From Brachyhypopomus gauderio (lineage: Eukaryota > Chordata > Actinopteri > Gymnotiformes > Hypopomidae), in assembly GCF_052324685.1 (NCBI RefSeq), contig NW_027506900.1:1321501-1385500 (forward strand): a stretch of 64,000 nt of DNA, written 5' to 3'. The notes beneath the pieces were generated by a model, which had not been told where the DNA came from, did no database searches, and saw only the letters and a program-made list of their open reading frames with translations. Positions 46,301 through 60,639 of the stretch are shown here, in pieces. Made by a program: the position numbers and the translations under genes. Numbering within the stretch: the first letter of the stretch is position 1; every line of letters begins with the position of its first letter.

Positions 46301-49300
46301 ATGTGAGGTTGTGAGTGAATGTGAGGTGTTTGAATGTGAGGTTTGTGTTTGAATGTGAGGTTGTGTTTGTATGTGAGGTTGTGTTTGTATGTGAGGTTGT
46401 GAGTGAATGTGAGGTTGTGTTTGTATGTGAGGTTGTGTTTGTATGTGAGGTTGTGTTTGTATGTGAGGTTGTGTTTGTATGTGAGGTTGTGTTTGAATGT
46501 GAGGTTGTGAGTGAATGTGAGGTTGTGAGTGAATGTACACCTCCTTGTCTTCCTGGCTGTTGTGAGGAGACGCAGATGCACAGTCTGGCTGCGGGTGGGA
46601 CAGGGTGAGGATGGCACTTTTGTTGCGTGTGTGGCCCCCAAGCAAAGTTGGAGTGCCTTTGGAGCCTGCACCCTGGAGCTGAGGGTGGAGCTGACGATTG
46701 GGGGAGGATGGAGTAGAGGTCAACACCAGCGTCTTTAGTGCAGATACCTCAGCCTGCAGTACGTCAATCTGAGAGTGGGATGAGAAGGGTACATGAGACA
46801 ATCTATAAGAGATGGATGGATGGATGGAGGGAGGGATGGAGGGATGGAGAGAGGAGTGACCTTGCCCTGTGCCTCCTTCAGTTGCTTCTCAGCATTTGCC
46901 CGTTTCACGTTGGCCTCCCGGACCATCTTATGAGCCTCCTGGAGACATGATGCACTAGCGCTAGTTAGTTACAGTCTCAAAAACAAACAAAAACACACAC
47001 GCATCAAGTGTTTTATACCGACACATTCATTCTTCTCTCTTTAAAGCACACAGGCATACTCACATAGTGAGGTCATATACACATAAGAGGTCAGTCCTTC
47101 TCACCTCGAAGAGGCTAGCTGTCAGCTCTTCCAGTTCCTGCTCCAGCTGGTCTCGCACGTGAGACAGACGTTCACATTCCTCCCCCTTCAGTTTTAGCTC
47201 CTGAGTACAGAGGACACCGTCAGTGTAGAACAGAACAGACTAAACCCTACTGAGCTATACATGTGTATGTTGCGCTCAGATTATAGATCAATATCATATC
47301 GTGTGATATGATAGATCAGACGGAATTACATGTGTTAGACCGTAGAAATATACATGAATCAGAGGACCAGGAATCAGTCATCCTGCATACAGTACGCAAT
47401 TGTATGTTTTAAAAGTGTGTGTGCAGCTGTTTGTGCAACTGTGCGTACGCATGTTCAGTTCACCTTTTGCGCAGCGTCCAGCTGCTCTCTGAGGAACTCT
47501 GTGCCTTTCTCTCTGATCTCCAAAGAAGAGCTTCGCAGACGAGACAAACTGTAGGCTTCCCCTCCGTGGGCCCCTGCCTCCTCTCGGAGCAGAACCTCTC
47601 CTCGTCTCCCTCCAGACATTATACCGGAGTCCAGCTCAGGCTCCAGGTCTATCAACCTGTAGATGTATAGAATACATAGCTGTTGACAGTTTGTCCTAAA
47701 CCTTTTCTTAAGTACCAGACAAATCAACATACAAAGAGCTAAATTTACATGACGTGGTCATGTAAACTCCTGGAGAAAGTTATATTAATTATTAGGAAAC
47801 CTCTGCAAACCGTCGATGACCATACACAAGAAGAAATCATACCATATATTTCAAATTGAAAAAGAGGCCGTATTATTAGTTTTACGTATATTTATTAATG
47901 TTACAGCATTAGGATCGTAGATCCACACCCTTACCCCGACACTGCTCCACCAAAGGATTCCCTTCAAACCACCACAGCATCCGCTTACGCCGGGCGTTGC
48001 TTGTTGTCGTCAGCAAAAATGTTTCTAAGACTTCTATGTAGCAAAATCTCGGCTATTCTTTATAAGTATCGGCTAGCAAACAAACATAAACAGACTTTAA
48101 AAACGCCCTAAGCCGCCGCGACGTGTTTTAATTCGAATTCAAATAAATGTAAACACATTTGAACCGGTGTTTTGATATTTCTCGGACTCTCCGCAGCTGC
48201 CAGACTTCTGTGTGCCGTCGCTCCAGCTGCAACAGGTCACGTGATCCACAGACATCCCTAGGATTTCGCCTTCAGGAAGCACATTACGACTTTAAATCGA
48301 CGTTATTTCATCTGTCGCTTCTCTCACCGTCAACATAGATCATATTATTCCTTTACCAAATCTTTATCTTAAAAAAAAACCAATTTCCTAGAAATGAAAA
48401 GACATAATTTCAAAACAAACACAACCGGAGGAAGACTTACTCCTATTATCCGCCAGAGTTCAAATCCAACACACGTTTTTAACTATGAAAATGCCCAATT
48501 TTTTAATTTAAGGTTACAGTAAATCATACGTCATGTAATTTCCCGGATATGTCCTCCCTTCTGGGCAATACAAATGCCCAGCCGGCATTTCTAAAATGTC
48601 TGGCATTCCTTTTATGCTGACATGTGCTTTCTACAGTCACACGGCGTCTGTGGTGTTTGGACCATTTTATGTAGGTCTATCTTTTTGCACGCCACAACTG
48701 ACCTACATGGTCACTGCCATTATCGTGTGCAGCTACACGTAAACTACGTTTACTTCTAACCAGGCTAAACATGTCAAATCACAGATCTGATGGTGAACTT
48801 CTGATGTTTGTACACCAAATATTTTACGGTATCCGTTTGTCCCATGGTGCCCATTTTTGTGGCATGGCTATGATAAAAATCGTACGCTCACACTGCAAGT
48901 ATAATAAAACCAGAAAAAAAAGTCAAACAATTGTGATAGATGTGAAGGGTTCAGAGTTTGTATGGAAATCTGTATTAGACTAGTTTCCCACATGGAAATT
49001 TAAGAAATACTGAAAATCTTCTAGTGATGGATGGATTTGTATTGCAACTGATTTATATCTATATGTTTTGTTTTAGATCTAAATACCCAAAGACATGGAG
49101 GTTAGGTAAATTGTCTGTCTAATAAACAGTTGTCTGAGTTTGTGTGAGTGTGCATTTGTATGTCCAGTGGTGGCTGGTGCTCTGTCCTGGGTGTATCCTC
49201 TCTCTACTCCCTTGACCTGACTCAGACCCCCAGGGTGCTGACCCTTCCGGTTGAGAGTACGCTGTGTGCATTTAACTGCCACTTCTTGCCGGCGTGTGAC

Positions 49301-49515
49301 TGGATGTAAAAAGCGGTGTCTATGTTCATTGTGAAGTGACCTTGGGTATATAAAGGCACTATGTAAATGTAACCATACATTTATTCATATTAATTTCATG
49401 CTAAAAAATTATATTTTATTTTGTAAGGAACAACTGAATCTGCCCATGTGTGCTCTTAAGGCAGTTGTTATCTCACAACTCCTTTCCCCATTACATCACT
49501 CCAGCCTCTTAGTGG

Positions 49516-49550
<35 letters not shown>

Positions 49551-49817
49551 ACGCACACGCACACACACACACACACACACAAGAGTTATTTGTTCAAGTC
49601 CATAGGCCACTCACCTTCCAACAGGACACAGCTCTTCTCTACTGTGCTTGGTTCGTTGTTGACCTGAGATGTCATCCTTCCCAAAAAACGTATGGGAGGA
49701 GTACACTGCTATTCTTGAGCTACCCGTTAGCAGAAGCTCATAGCCTGGGCCCGATCTGGAGTGTGGTGGAGGAGAGGAGGGCAGGCGTACTCTGTGAATC
49801 CCCTCAAAAGCATCCAT
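40345..49817 (-). CDS. rab3il1: Rab-3A-interacting-like protein 1 (Rabin8-family guanine nucleotide exchange factor)
   Basis: Rabin8-family proteins activate Rab GTPases (Rab3, Rab8) in vesicle traffic. Exons on - : 49817-49615, 47656-47464, 47200-47105, 46938-46861, 46768-46541, 44798-44670, 44568-44456, 43504-43405, 41728-41662 and 40430-40345. Phases close to 430 residues (human RAB3IL1 about 382, RAB3IP about 476). The N-terminus [20 protein letters not shown] resembles RAB3IP. The Sec2 coiled coil spans [55 protein letters not shown] and [29 protein letters not shown] is RAB3IL1-like. The C-terminal part has [57 protein letters not shown] and [20 protein letters not shown]. Head-to-head with best1, as in human. 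The first exon is assigned by in-phase splicing and N-terminal similarity. A second promoter near 48200 could start transcripts at the ATG in exon 2 (SGIMSGGRR). Confidence 0.92.
40460..41610 (-). repeat. Minisatellite filling the last rab3il1 intron
   Basis: About 1.15 kb of degenerate units near 31 bp (CTACTCACTCTACTACCTAC plus TACTCCACTGT) occupy nearly all of the 1.23-kb intron 40431-41661. On the transcribed (-) strand about 18 units contain GTGAGTAG, which fits the donor consensus, followed by ACAG. The open frame across it is an artefact. Confidence 0.93.
41858..42500 (+). mobile_element. Truncated Tc1-like transposon (copy E, same family as copy A)
   Basis: It starts with CTGGCCACTTTATTAGGTAC and keeps [30 protein letters not shown] and the following linker. 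It stops at CATTCGGATGGTAGGGTCAG, about 42490, where another element begins. The 3' end is missing. It lies in rab3il1 intron 8, antisense to the gene. Confidence 0.88.
42505..43290 (-). mobile_element. Truncated Tc1-like transposon (copy F, reverse)
   Basis: Reverse-strand remnants of another fish Tc1-like family: CACAGGACATGGTTCCAGTA, CTTGTGCATCATGTTCAGAA, CAACCTCTGGATATGACGCT, TTGACCCTGGCCATGCTCG, CCATGAGGTGCCATGTCGAA, then AAAAGATATAATAAAATATT and an end near TTCAGTTTTGTGAAATATTG. It directly joins copy E, so one inserted into or recombined with the other. Confidence 0.8.
43288..43368. repeat. (GT)n microsatellite
   Basis: A long GT run at the outer end of Tc1-like copy F, a few dozen bases from the rab3il1 exon at 43405. 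Confidence 0.93.
46090..46540 (-). repeat. 18-bp minisatellite starting at a rab3il1 splice donor
   Basis: About 25 units of 18-19 bp (on -: ATTCACTCACAACCTCAC or ATTCAAACACAACCTCAC) begin six bases past the exon end GAG|GTGTAC at 46541. Because 18 is a multiple of three and the units lack stops, the exon frame stays open for over 200 codons into the intron, reading repeats of IHSQPH and IQTQPH. I treat this as intron because the next conserved exon (44798, LDSVLFAEF) joins in phase at GAG. Confidence 0.93.
47930..48260 (-). promoter_or_regulatory. rab3il1: Possible internal rab3il1 promoter with CACGTG E-box
   Basis: In intron 1 of rab3il1 there is a CpG-richer stretch (CTTACGCCGGGCG, AAGCCGCCGCGACGTG, GTGCCGTCGCTCC) with a palindromic E-box in GGTCACGTGATCC at about 48237. 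A transcript starting here could use the ATG inside the second exon. No expression evidence is available. Confidence 0.3.
48261..49610. other. rab3il1 intron 1, mostly unremarkable
   Basis: No exon-like frame on either strand. The stretch 49300-49375 (GTGACCTTGGGTATATAAAG then CACTATGTAAATGTAA) resembles a LINE/SINE 3' end. An (AC)n run with CACACG interruptions occupies about 49517-49581. Confidence 0.5.
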
Positions 49818-50062
49818 CTTCAAGGGAGTGGCAGGAACATACACCCAGGGTGTTGGCACAGTCTGTGGGCACCTGTGTCCATGATACTCACACCTAGATA
49901 CAACAAAAGAATATCTATTTATTTCTCAGAAAGATTTCCACAAAGATAAAAGTGTATGTCTATGTTTTTTTTCATCACTTTTTTGTTCAAGTAACTTGTT
50001 TTCTGCAGAATTTTGTTGCAAGATTTTCCACTCATGTTATCTTGTAACTAAAAGAAATTGTG

Positions 50063-50285
50063 AAATGTGCCATATTTGTCTATTGTGATTTTTCATCGCA
50101 ATCAAAATCTAGGGTCAAAATCAAAATCACATGTGCCCAGAGTGGTGGGCAGCCCTAGCCCGGCACCCGGGGAGCAGTTGGGGTTAGGTGCCTTGCTCAA
50201 GGGCCCCTCAGTCATGGATGCAGGCTTGAGAATCGAACACACAACCCTCCAGTTCCCTAACCACCAGACCATGACTGCCCATAGG
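50063..50285 (+). repeat. Common teleost interspersed repeat (copy 2)
   Basis: Same block order as 21955-22240: TGTGCCATATTTGTC, GTGCCCAGAGTGGTGGGCAG, CCCGGGGAGCAGTTGGGG, TTAGGTGCCTTGCTCAAGG, GAATCGAACACACAACC and ACCATGACTGCCC. An inner segment is deleted compared with copy 1. It lies between the start regions of rab3il1 and best1. Confidence 0.75.
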
Positions 50286-51430
50286 ACATTGCCCTTAACA
50301 TGCTTATTGTAATAACTCACAAAACGTCCATGTGTGACAAAGAGAGACATAAACCTTCTCAGACAACAGCACTGAAATGTGTAGATGAATAGACTAAAAT
50401 GAAAATAGGCTAAGACAATTATCTCACAATTGTATCACAATTACAGATCCATATATAGATCCTCCTTGTCATTTTTCAGTAGAAGATCATGTCAGGGTGA
50501 ACAATTTCCAATATAAATAAGTTTTTATAGTTTTACAAAGTGTCTTTACAGTCATTACAGAGAACATGCTTGAGATATAATAGATTTTTAAAAAAGAAAA
50601 TAGGAGCCCTAAAACTGGGCTTTTTGTGCAGACATTGTTACTGTAGGGGATTGTACCCACACACATGATTTTCCTAATAAGAAATAACAGCATAGCTAAG
50701 TGTCCACAACATTCTTTTGATGTCTAAAAATGCAGATAAGCATTTTTACATGTAAACATGTAATTTGTAAAACAAACAAATAGGCATAATAATGACCAAA
50801 GTCTTACATTCTGTTACATAAACAACTATATTCTGCCTAATTAAAAACTCCATAAACTGAATTATTCTGAATGATAAAAGTCCCAAAACATATTCCTGTG
50901 TTGTGATTAGATGACGAGGGAGTCTAAATACAGTTACAGGTACATGTGGAGGTGTAACACAGTCTAACACTACACTGATTTAAAAGATAAATAGAGCTTC
51001 ACCTACCTGGTAATGTACAATATAAATATGAATTACTCAATCTTCATTTATCAGCAAAATCAATGTTTGTAGATTGAAAGTGACATAAGAACTGACACAG
51101 CAAGTTTTGAAGCATAAATATCCGGACAGCTTCTCCAGTGCAAAGCAGATTATCTGTCTTCTTGAGAAAGCTTAAGAGCCAAAGAACCTTTCTAATGTGC
51201 ACCTTTCATACATTCTCTAGTCAGCAAGGAGTTAATGAGTAACTAAGAAACCAAATGGGATCACTCAGCGATTGGCATTTTCACCACCAGATGGCGCTCC
51301 CTACTCTATATCTGGAGCACAATAGTAGTAACAATATCCATCCATTCTTTTTTCCACCCAGTCATTTTACAGTAAACGAAGATCCTGTAACCTCATTATT
51401 TGTTTAAATGGTTTAAATGGAAATTGCATA
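50286..51430. other. Intergenic region between divergent rab3il1 and best1
   Basis: A/T-rich sequence with no exon, RNA gene or repeat that I recognise. Control elements for best1 may lie here but none could be assigned. Confidence 0.45.
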
Positions 51431-51432
51431 TC

Positions 51433-51435
<3 letters not shown>

Positions 51436-51528
<93 letters not shown>
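51436..51528. repeat. (GT)n microsatellite
   Basis: About 46 GT units some 185 bp upstream of the probable best1 first exon donor. The region can form Z-DNA in principle. Confidence 0.95.
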
Positions 51529-51529
<1 letters not shown>

Positions 51530-51599
51530 ATGCCTGTGCATGTTATTTTGCACCCAAAGATTTATACAGATTACCGAATTACCACTTCCCTACAATGGT

Positions 51600-51713
51600 C
51601 CTTTGTTGCTGAAAGAGATTAGCAGGTCAAGTGACCGGAGGGGTGGGAGTCTTTTTCCACTTTCTTCCTCTCCTGCATCCTGCGGTCTGCCAACGTTGAC
51701 TTCGTCAAACATG
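51600..51713 (+). other. best1: Possible non-coding first exon of best1
   Basis: A consensus donor, CATG|GTGAGTAG, follows 51713. The acceptor TTTCTTAG ends at 52111 and leads into the exon that carries the start codon at 52207. The 5' limit is unknown and no TATA box was seen. Confidence 0.4.
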
Positions 51714-52206
51714 GTGAGTAGCTTGGAGATTGGCTTTCTTCATTTTAACAGGATGTCCCAAGGCATGGGGGTGAGGAGGTCAATGTTTAGTAGGTGTTGA
51801 TCACATTATGGTATATTTGATGATCACCAGTAAATTAGATTCAGTTTAAGCCGAATGAATTTGAATGGCAATAGAGATTCTCCCTTGAAAACCCAGACTT
51901 AGAGTTATAACTATGCCAATCTTAAGTGCCCTCTGTCTAGGATTCTCTGACAATGCTCTGATTTCTGAAATAATTAGAACTTTTTCACCATGCATTATTA
52001 TCATACAACAATATAAATTGTTTTTTTCTGAATGACTAAGTCACAATACGTACATGGTGTACACATTAGTGTTTCTGTTTGTTATTATTGCTATTCTTCT
52101 TAGTTTCTTAGGGCTCCAGAACCAGGCCCACAGCCTGAACATCAACATCCATAGGGTTCCAGTTGGCGTCTTGCTGTGTGGCCTCCCTGACCAGCAGGGG
52201 GCAGAG

Positions 52207-57119
<4,913 letters not shown>

Positions 57120-58650
57120 TCTGGGCTGATGAACTTCAGCTCAATTACAATAGTCATATTAGTAAAAAAAATAACAGCAAAAGTCAACTCCTATGATTGG
57201 TGTTTGGTGTTGCAGCCATTTCAGAGATCATTTTCATAGGTGTCTCATTTCACAAAATGGATGGAAACACATGAAATCCTCATGGTCATAACAAACACAA
57301 TTATGCATAACTACAGCACAATGACCAAGAGAGTGTGGTTTAGTGTGGTTTGTAATAGTCTTCCTATCAGTACTTGTATTTAAAAGTAAAAGTATTGTAT
57401 TTACTTGTATTAAAAAGTAAAATATTCATAATGTTTTCAGAACATATATTTCAAGCTTACTGGTAAATCACATAAAAACAGAAATAGACCTCACAGCAAT
57501 TAACCTTGCATTGGAGCAAATCCAATTCCATTAGTATGCCGTAAAACTCAATTTCTGCTGTATTTAACTGTGTTGTAGTAAAATGCATATTAGAACAAAA
57601 TTCCCACTGTGGACGGGAGAGATATAAAGCAAAGTGCAAAGACAAATATGGAATATACCATGCAAACAAAACTAAATTCAGTTATCCATTCTCAAACAGA
57701 CAAGTAATTTTCCGTATTTATTCAGTCTTTTATTATTTTAATAAACCCCAAGGTTAGTTTTGCAGCAAGGAGCAGTTCACTGTACATATCCATTATTGTT
57801 TTTGCTAACTTTTTGTTTTTTGTCTTTTCCTTTTGGTCTTAACAGGCTGATAATGAATCAGAGAAGGTAGAGAAAGTCAGTAGGCATTCTTCCATTCATG
57901 GTTAATGTACAATTTGTATTATATGTTTAGAATACTGTAGCTTGATGATTACAGCTGGTGTGGTTTACTTTCTATTCATTGTCAAATAAGACAGTAACAT
58001 GTCACATAAGGCTTTAAAATATGAATAAAAATGACATTATACATATTTGCTGTCTTTGTATCATCATATGTTGCTGAAATGAAAATACTGGCTGTTTTAC
58101 TTGCCATGCTCAAATGCCGTGGCTATGTCACTCATATTCTGGTCTCCGCCTCTGCTAATTCCTGCTGTACGTAAGTGTGTGTGACTTTATTGGTGAGGTG
58201 CGTTTGCGTTTGGATTCAGTGAGCAAGACGGTTTGTGTGTAGTTTCCCCAACGCGTTAGATGCTGGCCAGAGTTTAGGCTTTCTGTGCCAGACACGCCAC
58301 TGCTCTTGTGTACAACAGCGTGTTGAAGTTTGACACCTCAAGAAAAAAAGGGCAATTATTAAAAAATCTATAACGCCTCCACACCACTAGATGGAACCAA
58401 ATGTGCATATTAACTGGTTAAACTACAAACTCATCAAAGCACTAGGCTTGATTTGTTTTGCATCTTTCTCGTGGAATTTGACATCTTGAAAAGGGGAACG
58501 CTTTAAATCAAATACTTTTTAAAGCGGCTACATCTTTTATATTTTACCATTATAGGAGTGTTTTTTTTCGTTCTGTTTCGCTTATATGTTACATTTATTT
58601 ACATTTTTTTATTATTTATTTTCCCTTTACAACCGAGTGTGTGAAATACT
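57120..58650. other. best1 3' UTR and spacer to the exonuclease gene
   Basis: AATAAA hexamers at 57740-57745 and 58024-58029 are candidate best1 polyadenylation signals. No exon was found. The last part before 58653 is A/T-rich with no clear promoter element. Confidence 0.45.
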
Positions 58651-58652
58651 TC

Positions 58653-60636
58653 ATGGATATAAACTTTGGTGACACATGTGCGGCAGATATTCCCAGTACT
58701 GTTTTCTTTGACTTGGAGACTACTGGTTTTGGTATGTATGTTTAATGTGATGGAACCTTTTGTAGGCTGTAAATTCTTAGAATTAGATTAGCATCCAAAT
58801 GATGTTTCCTTCTCATCCAGGACCCTCATGTGACATAGTACAGCTGGCAGCAGTGAGTGGCAGTCACACCTTAAACCTCTTCATGGTCCCTCGCTGCAGG
58901 ATGCAGCCTGGGGCCTCCAGGGTAACTGGCTTTAGGGTGCGGAGGCACCGTCTCTTTCTTCACCGCAGGCCCATGCTCACCAACTCTCTGAAGGAAGTCC
59001 TGGTGTCCTTCATTACTTTCCTTTGTATGTTTAGACGCCCGCTGCTGGTTGGTCACAACTAGGGTTGCAGCGGTAACCGGTTTCACGGTATACCACGGTA
59101 TTAAAATGCACGGTTATCATACCGTGTGCGTTTGCTTATTACCGGTAAAAAGCAAGCCAGCGGAGAAACTGACCCGCGCATGCGCAACTCCGCTCCGGTT
59201 CAGCTACTAAGCACACAGCGGTGAAAATGACAGAAAGTGCATCAGACTTAACAAATGTTTTAAAAAAAAAAGCTAAACTAAAATCAGCGGCGAAAATGAC
59301 GTTGGCTCCACCCGTGCGCGAGGGTCTCGCGCGCTGTCTCGCGAGGTCGTGCACTATGCGCGCCGCGCCAAAGCGCAATGAACAAAGTCATGTTTGCAGG
59401 GTTCATACACCTTTATAAGGTGGAATTAAAGCACTTGTACGTAACTTTAAAGGTCCGTTTCAATATTTCCCAACACTTAAGTTAAATATTTATACATATA
59501 CTCGAAATGATTAGCTTTTTCATCACATTATTTAATGGTTGTTTATTTTCAAAACGCCCAATCTTAACGTCTTCACGTTCTCTCATTTTTCGTCCTGGAA
59601 TTACAAGAGGCTCGTATTTGTTAACGTAATGCAAGAGAACTGTGCGGAGTCGCGCGCTACGGTCACTAGTGAAAGTATAATTCTAGCTTTTTATGGTCCT
59701 TGCTTTCACTGGATGTGAAAGACGCCATTAATTTACATGCGTTCATTTTCAAATTCTAACGTGTCTGTTTTTCATACGTTAAAACCAGACTCGGTGTGAA
59801 CGCCTTAAAATAGAAATCTCTATTGTGACGGTCATGTCAGAAATAAATCCTCTCTTTCTGCAGTATCTGGTTATATTCTAACTTGGCAGTACAACGGACG
59901 TTTACAACAGTTGTTGATCAGACACTGACCCAGGCTGAGTTTATCAGATACTAAATAATTTAAACTTAAATAATTGTACTGAAATCCATGATTTAGGTTT
60001 CTCTAATTTTGCAGTATTTATATAAACATGTTTACAGCTTTTTTTTTTTTTAATGGAGACATTTTGTATACAATAGTTCCAGGTTTCTACAATAAATATT
60101 TAATTGAACAAAAAAACTTGTAATTTCTTTAAGGGTCAGTGTATCTTTTAATAATATACAAACTAACTGTGATACCGTGATAACCGTGATACCGCGGTAT
60201 TTTCTAAGACGGTTATCATACCGTGAAAATCTCATACCGTTGCAACCCTAGTCACAACATTCGCAGGTTTGATTGCCTCGTGTTGGCTAGAGCTTTGGAT
60301 GAGTTTGGTTTGAAAACAGAATTCCAGGCAGTAATTGCGGGTTTTCTGGACAGTCTCCCATTGGCCCGAAAGCTTCTCAAGGACAGCAAAATCCACAGCT
60401 TCAAGCAGGAAGAGCTGGTTAAGACTGTACTTGGTATTTCCTATGTAGCCCACAATGCTTTGGAAGATGTACAAACCCTGCAGAAGCTCTACTGGACCCT
60501 CAGACCCACAGCCAGTCAGATTCAGCAGCACGTGTTCAGTCTGGACTCGCTCAGTACCAAGGCTGTTGGACCTGGCAGACCGCCAGGGATGCTTACGGCA
60601 GCACTTCCAGAGGGCAGTGAATGTCCCACTGCATAG
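58653..60636 (+). pseudogene. PML-like/TREX-like DEDDh 3'-5' exonuclease gene split by a hAT insertion
   Basis: Exon 1 is 58653-58731 and ends in FDLETTGFG, the Exo I motif with catalytic Asp and Glu. Exon 2 runs 58821-59059 (GPSCDIVQLAAVSG to FRRPLLVGHN). It is interrupted by the hAT element and resumes at 60259 with IRRFDCLVLARAL (Exo II Asp), then YVAHNALEDVQTLQKLYW (Exo III His and Asp), ending at 60636. All four acidic residues and the His are encoded, as in the fish plex9 family and TREX enzymes. The first codon of the element is TAG, directly after VGHN, so translation stops before the second Asp. The total without element and one target copy is 696 nt (231 residues). The tail after FSLDSLSTKAV does not look like the family and a frameshift there is possible. 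AATAAA lies at 60914. Confidence 0.8.
59060..60250 (+). mobile_element. Non-autonomous hAT transposon inserted in an exon
   Basis: The 1191-bp element has terminal inverted repeats TAGGGTTGCA...TGCAACCCTA, with further subterminal inverted pieces (ACGGTATACC, GGTTATCATACCG). It is flanked by an exact 8-bp duplication, GTCACAAC, at 59052-59059 and 60251-60258, diagnostic of hAT. The inside has only a short frame, MTESASDLTNVLKKKAKLKS, that looks like a transposase N-terminus, followed by a CpG-rich block shared with 2700-2885. It lacks a catalytic domain, so any movement would need transposase from elsewhere. Confidence 0.93.
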
Positions 60637-60639
60637 TGG

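Noticed and set aside
45911-46801. A 296-codon minus-strand frame with IQTQPH repeats as an independent gene
   Set aside because: Its first 76 codons are a conserved rab3il1 exon; the rest is intronic minisatellite, and the next exon joins in phase at GAG.
49615-49893. Exon of an unknown minus-strand gene
   Set aside because: It splices in phase into the next rab3il1 exon, and [17 protein letters not shown] resembles the Rabin8 N-terminus, so it is assigned to rab3il1.
59060-60250. hAT element acting as a new spliceable intron that keeps the exonuclease frame
   Set aside because: GT/AG pairs at the borders exist, but the lengths removed would leave a frameshift relative to VGHN-IRRFDC.
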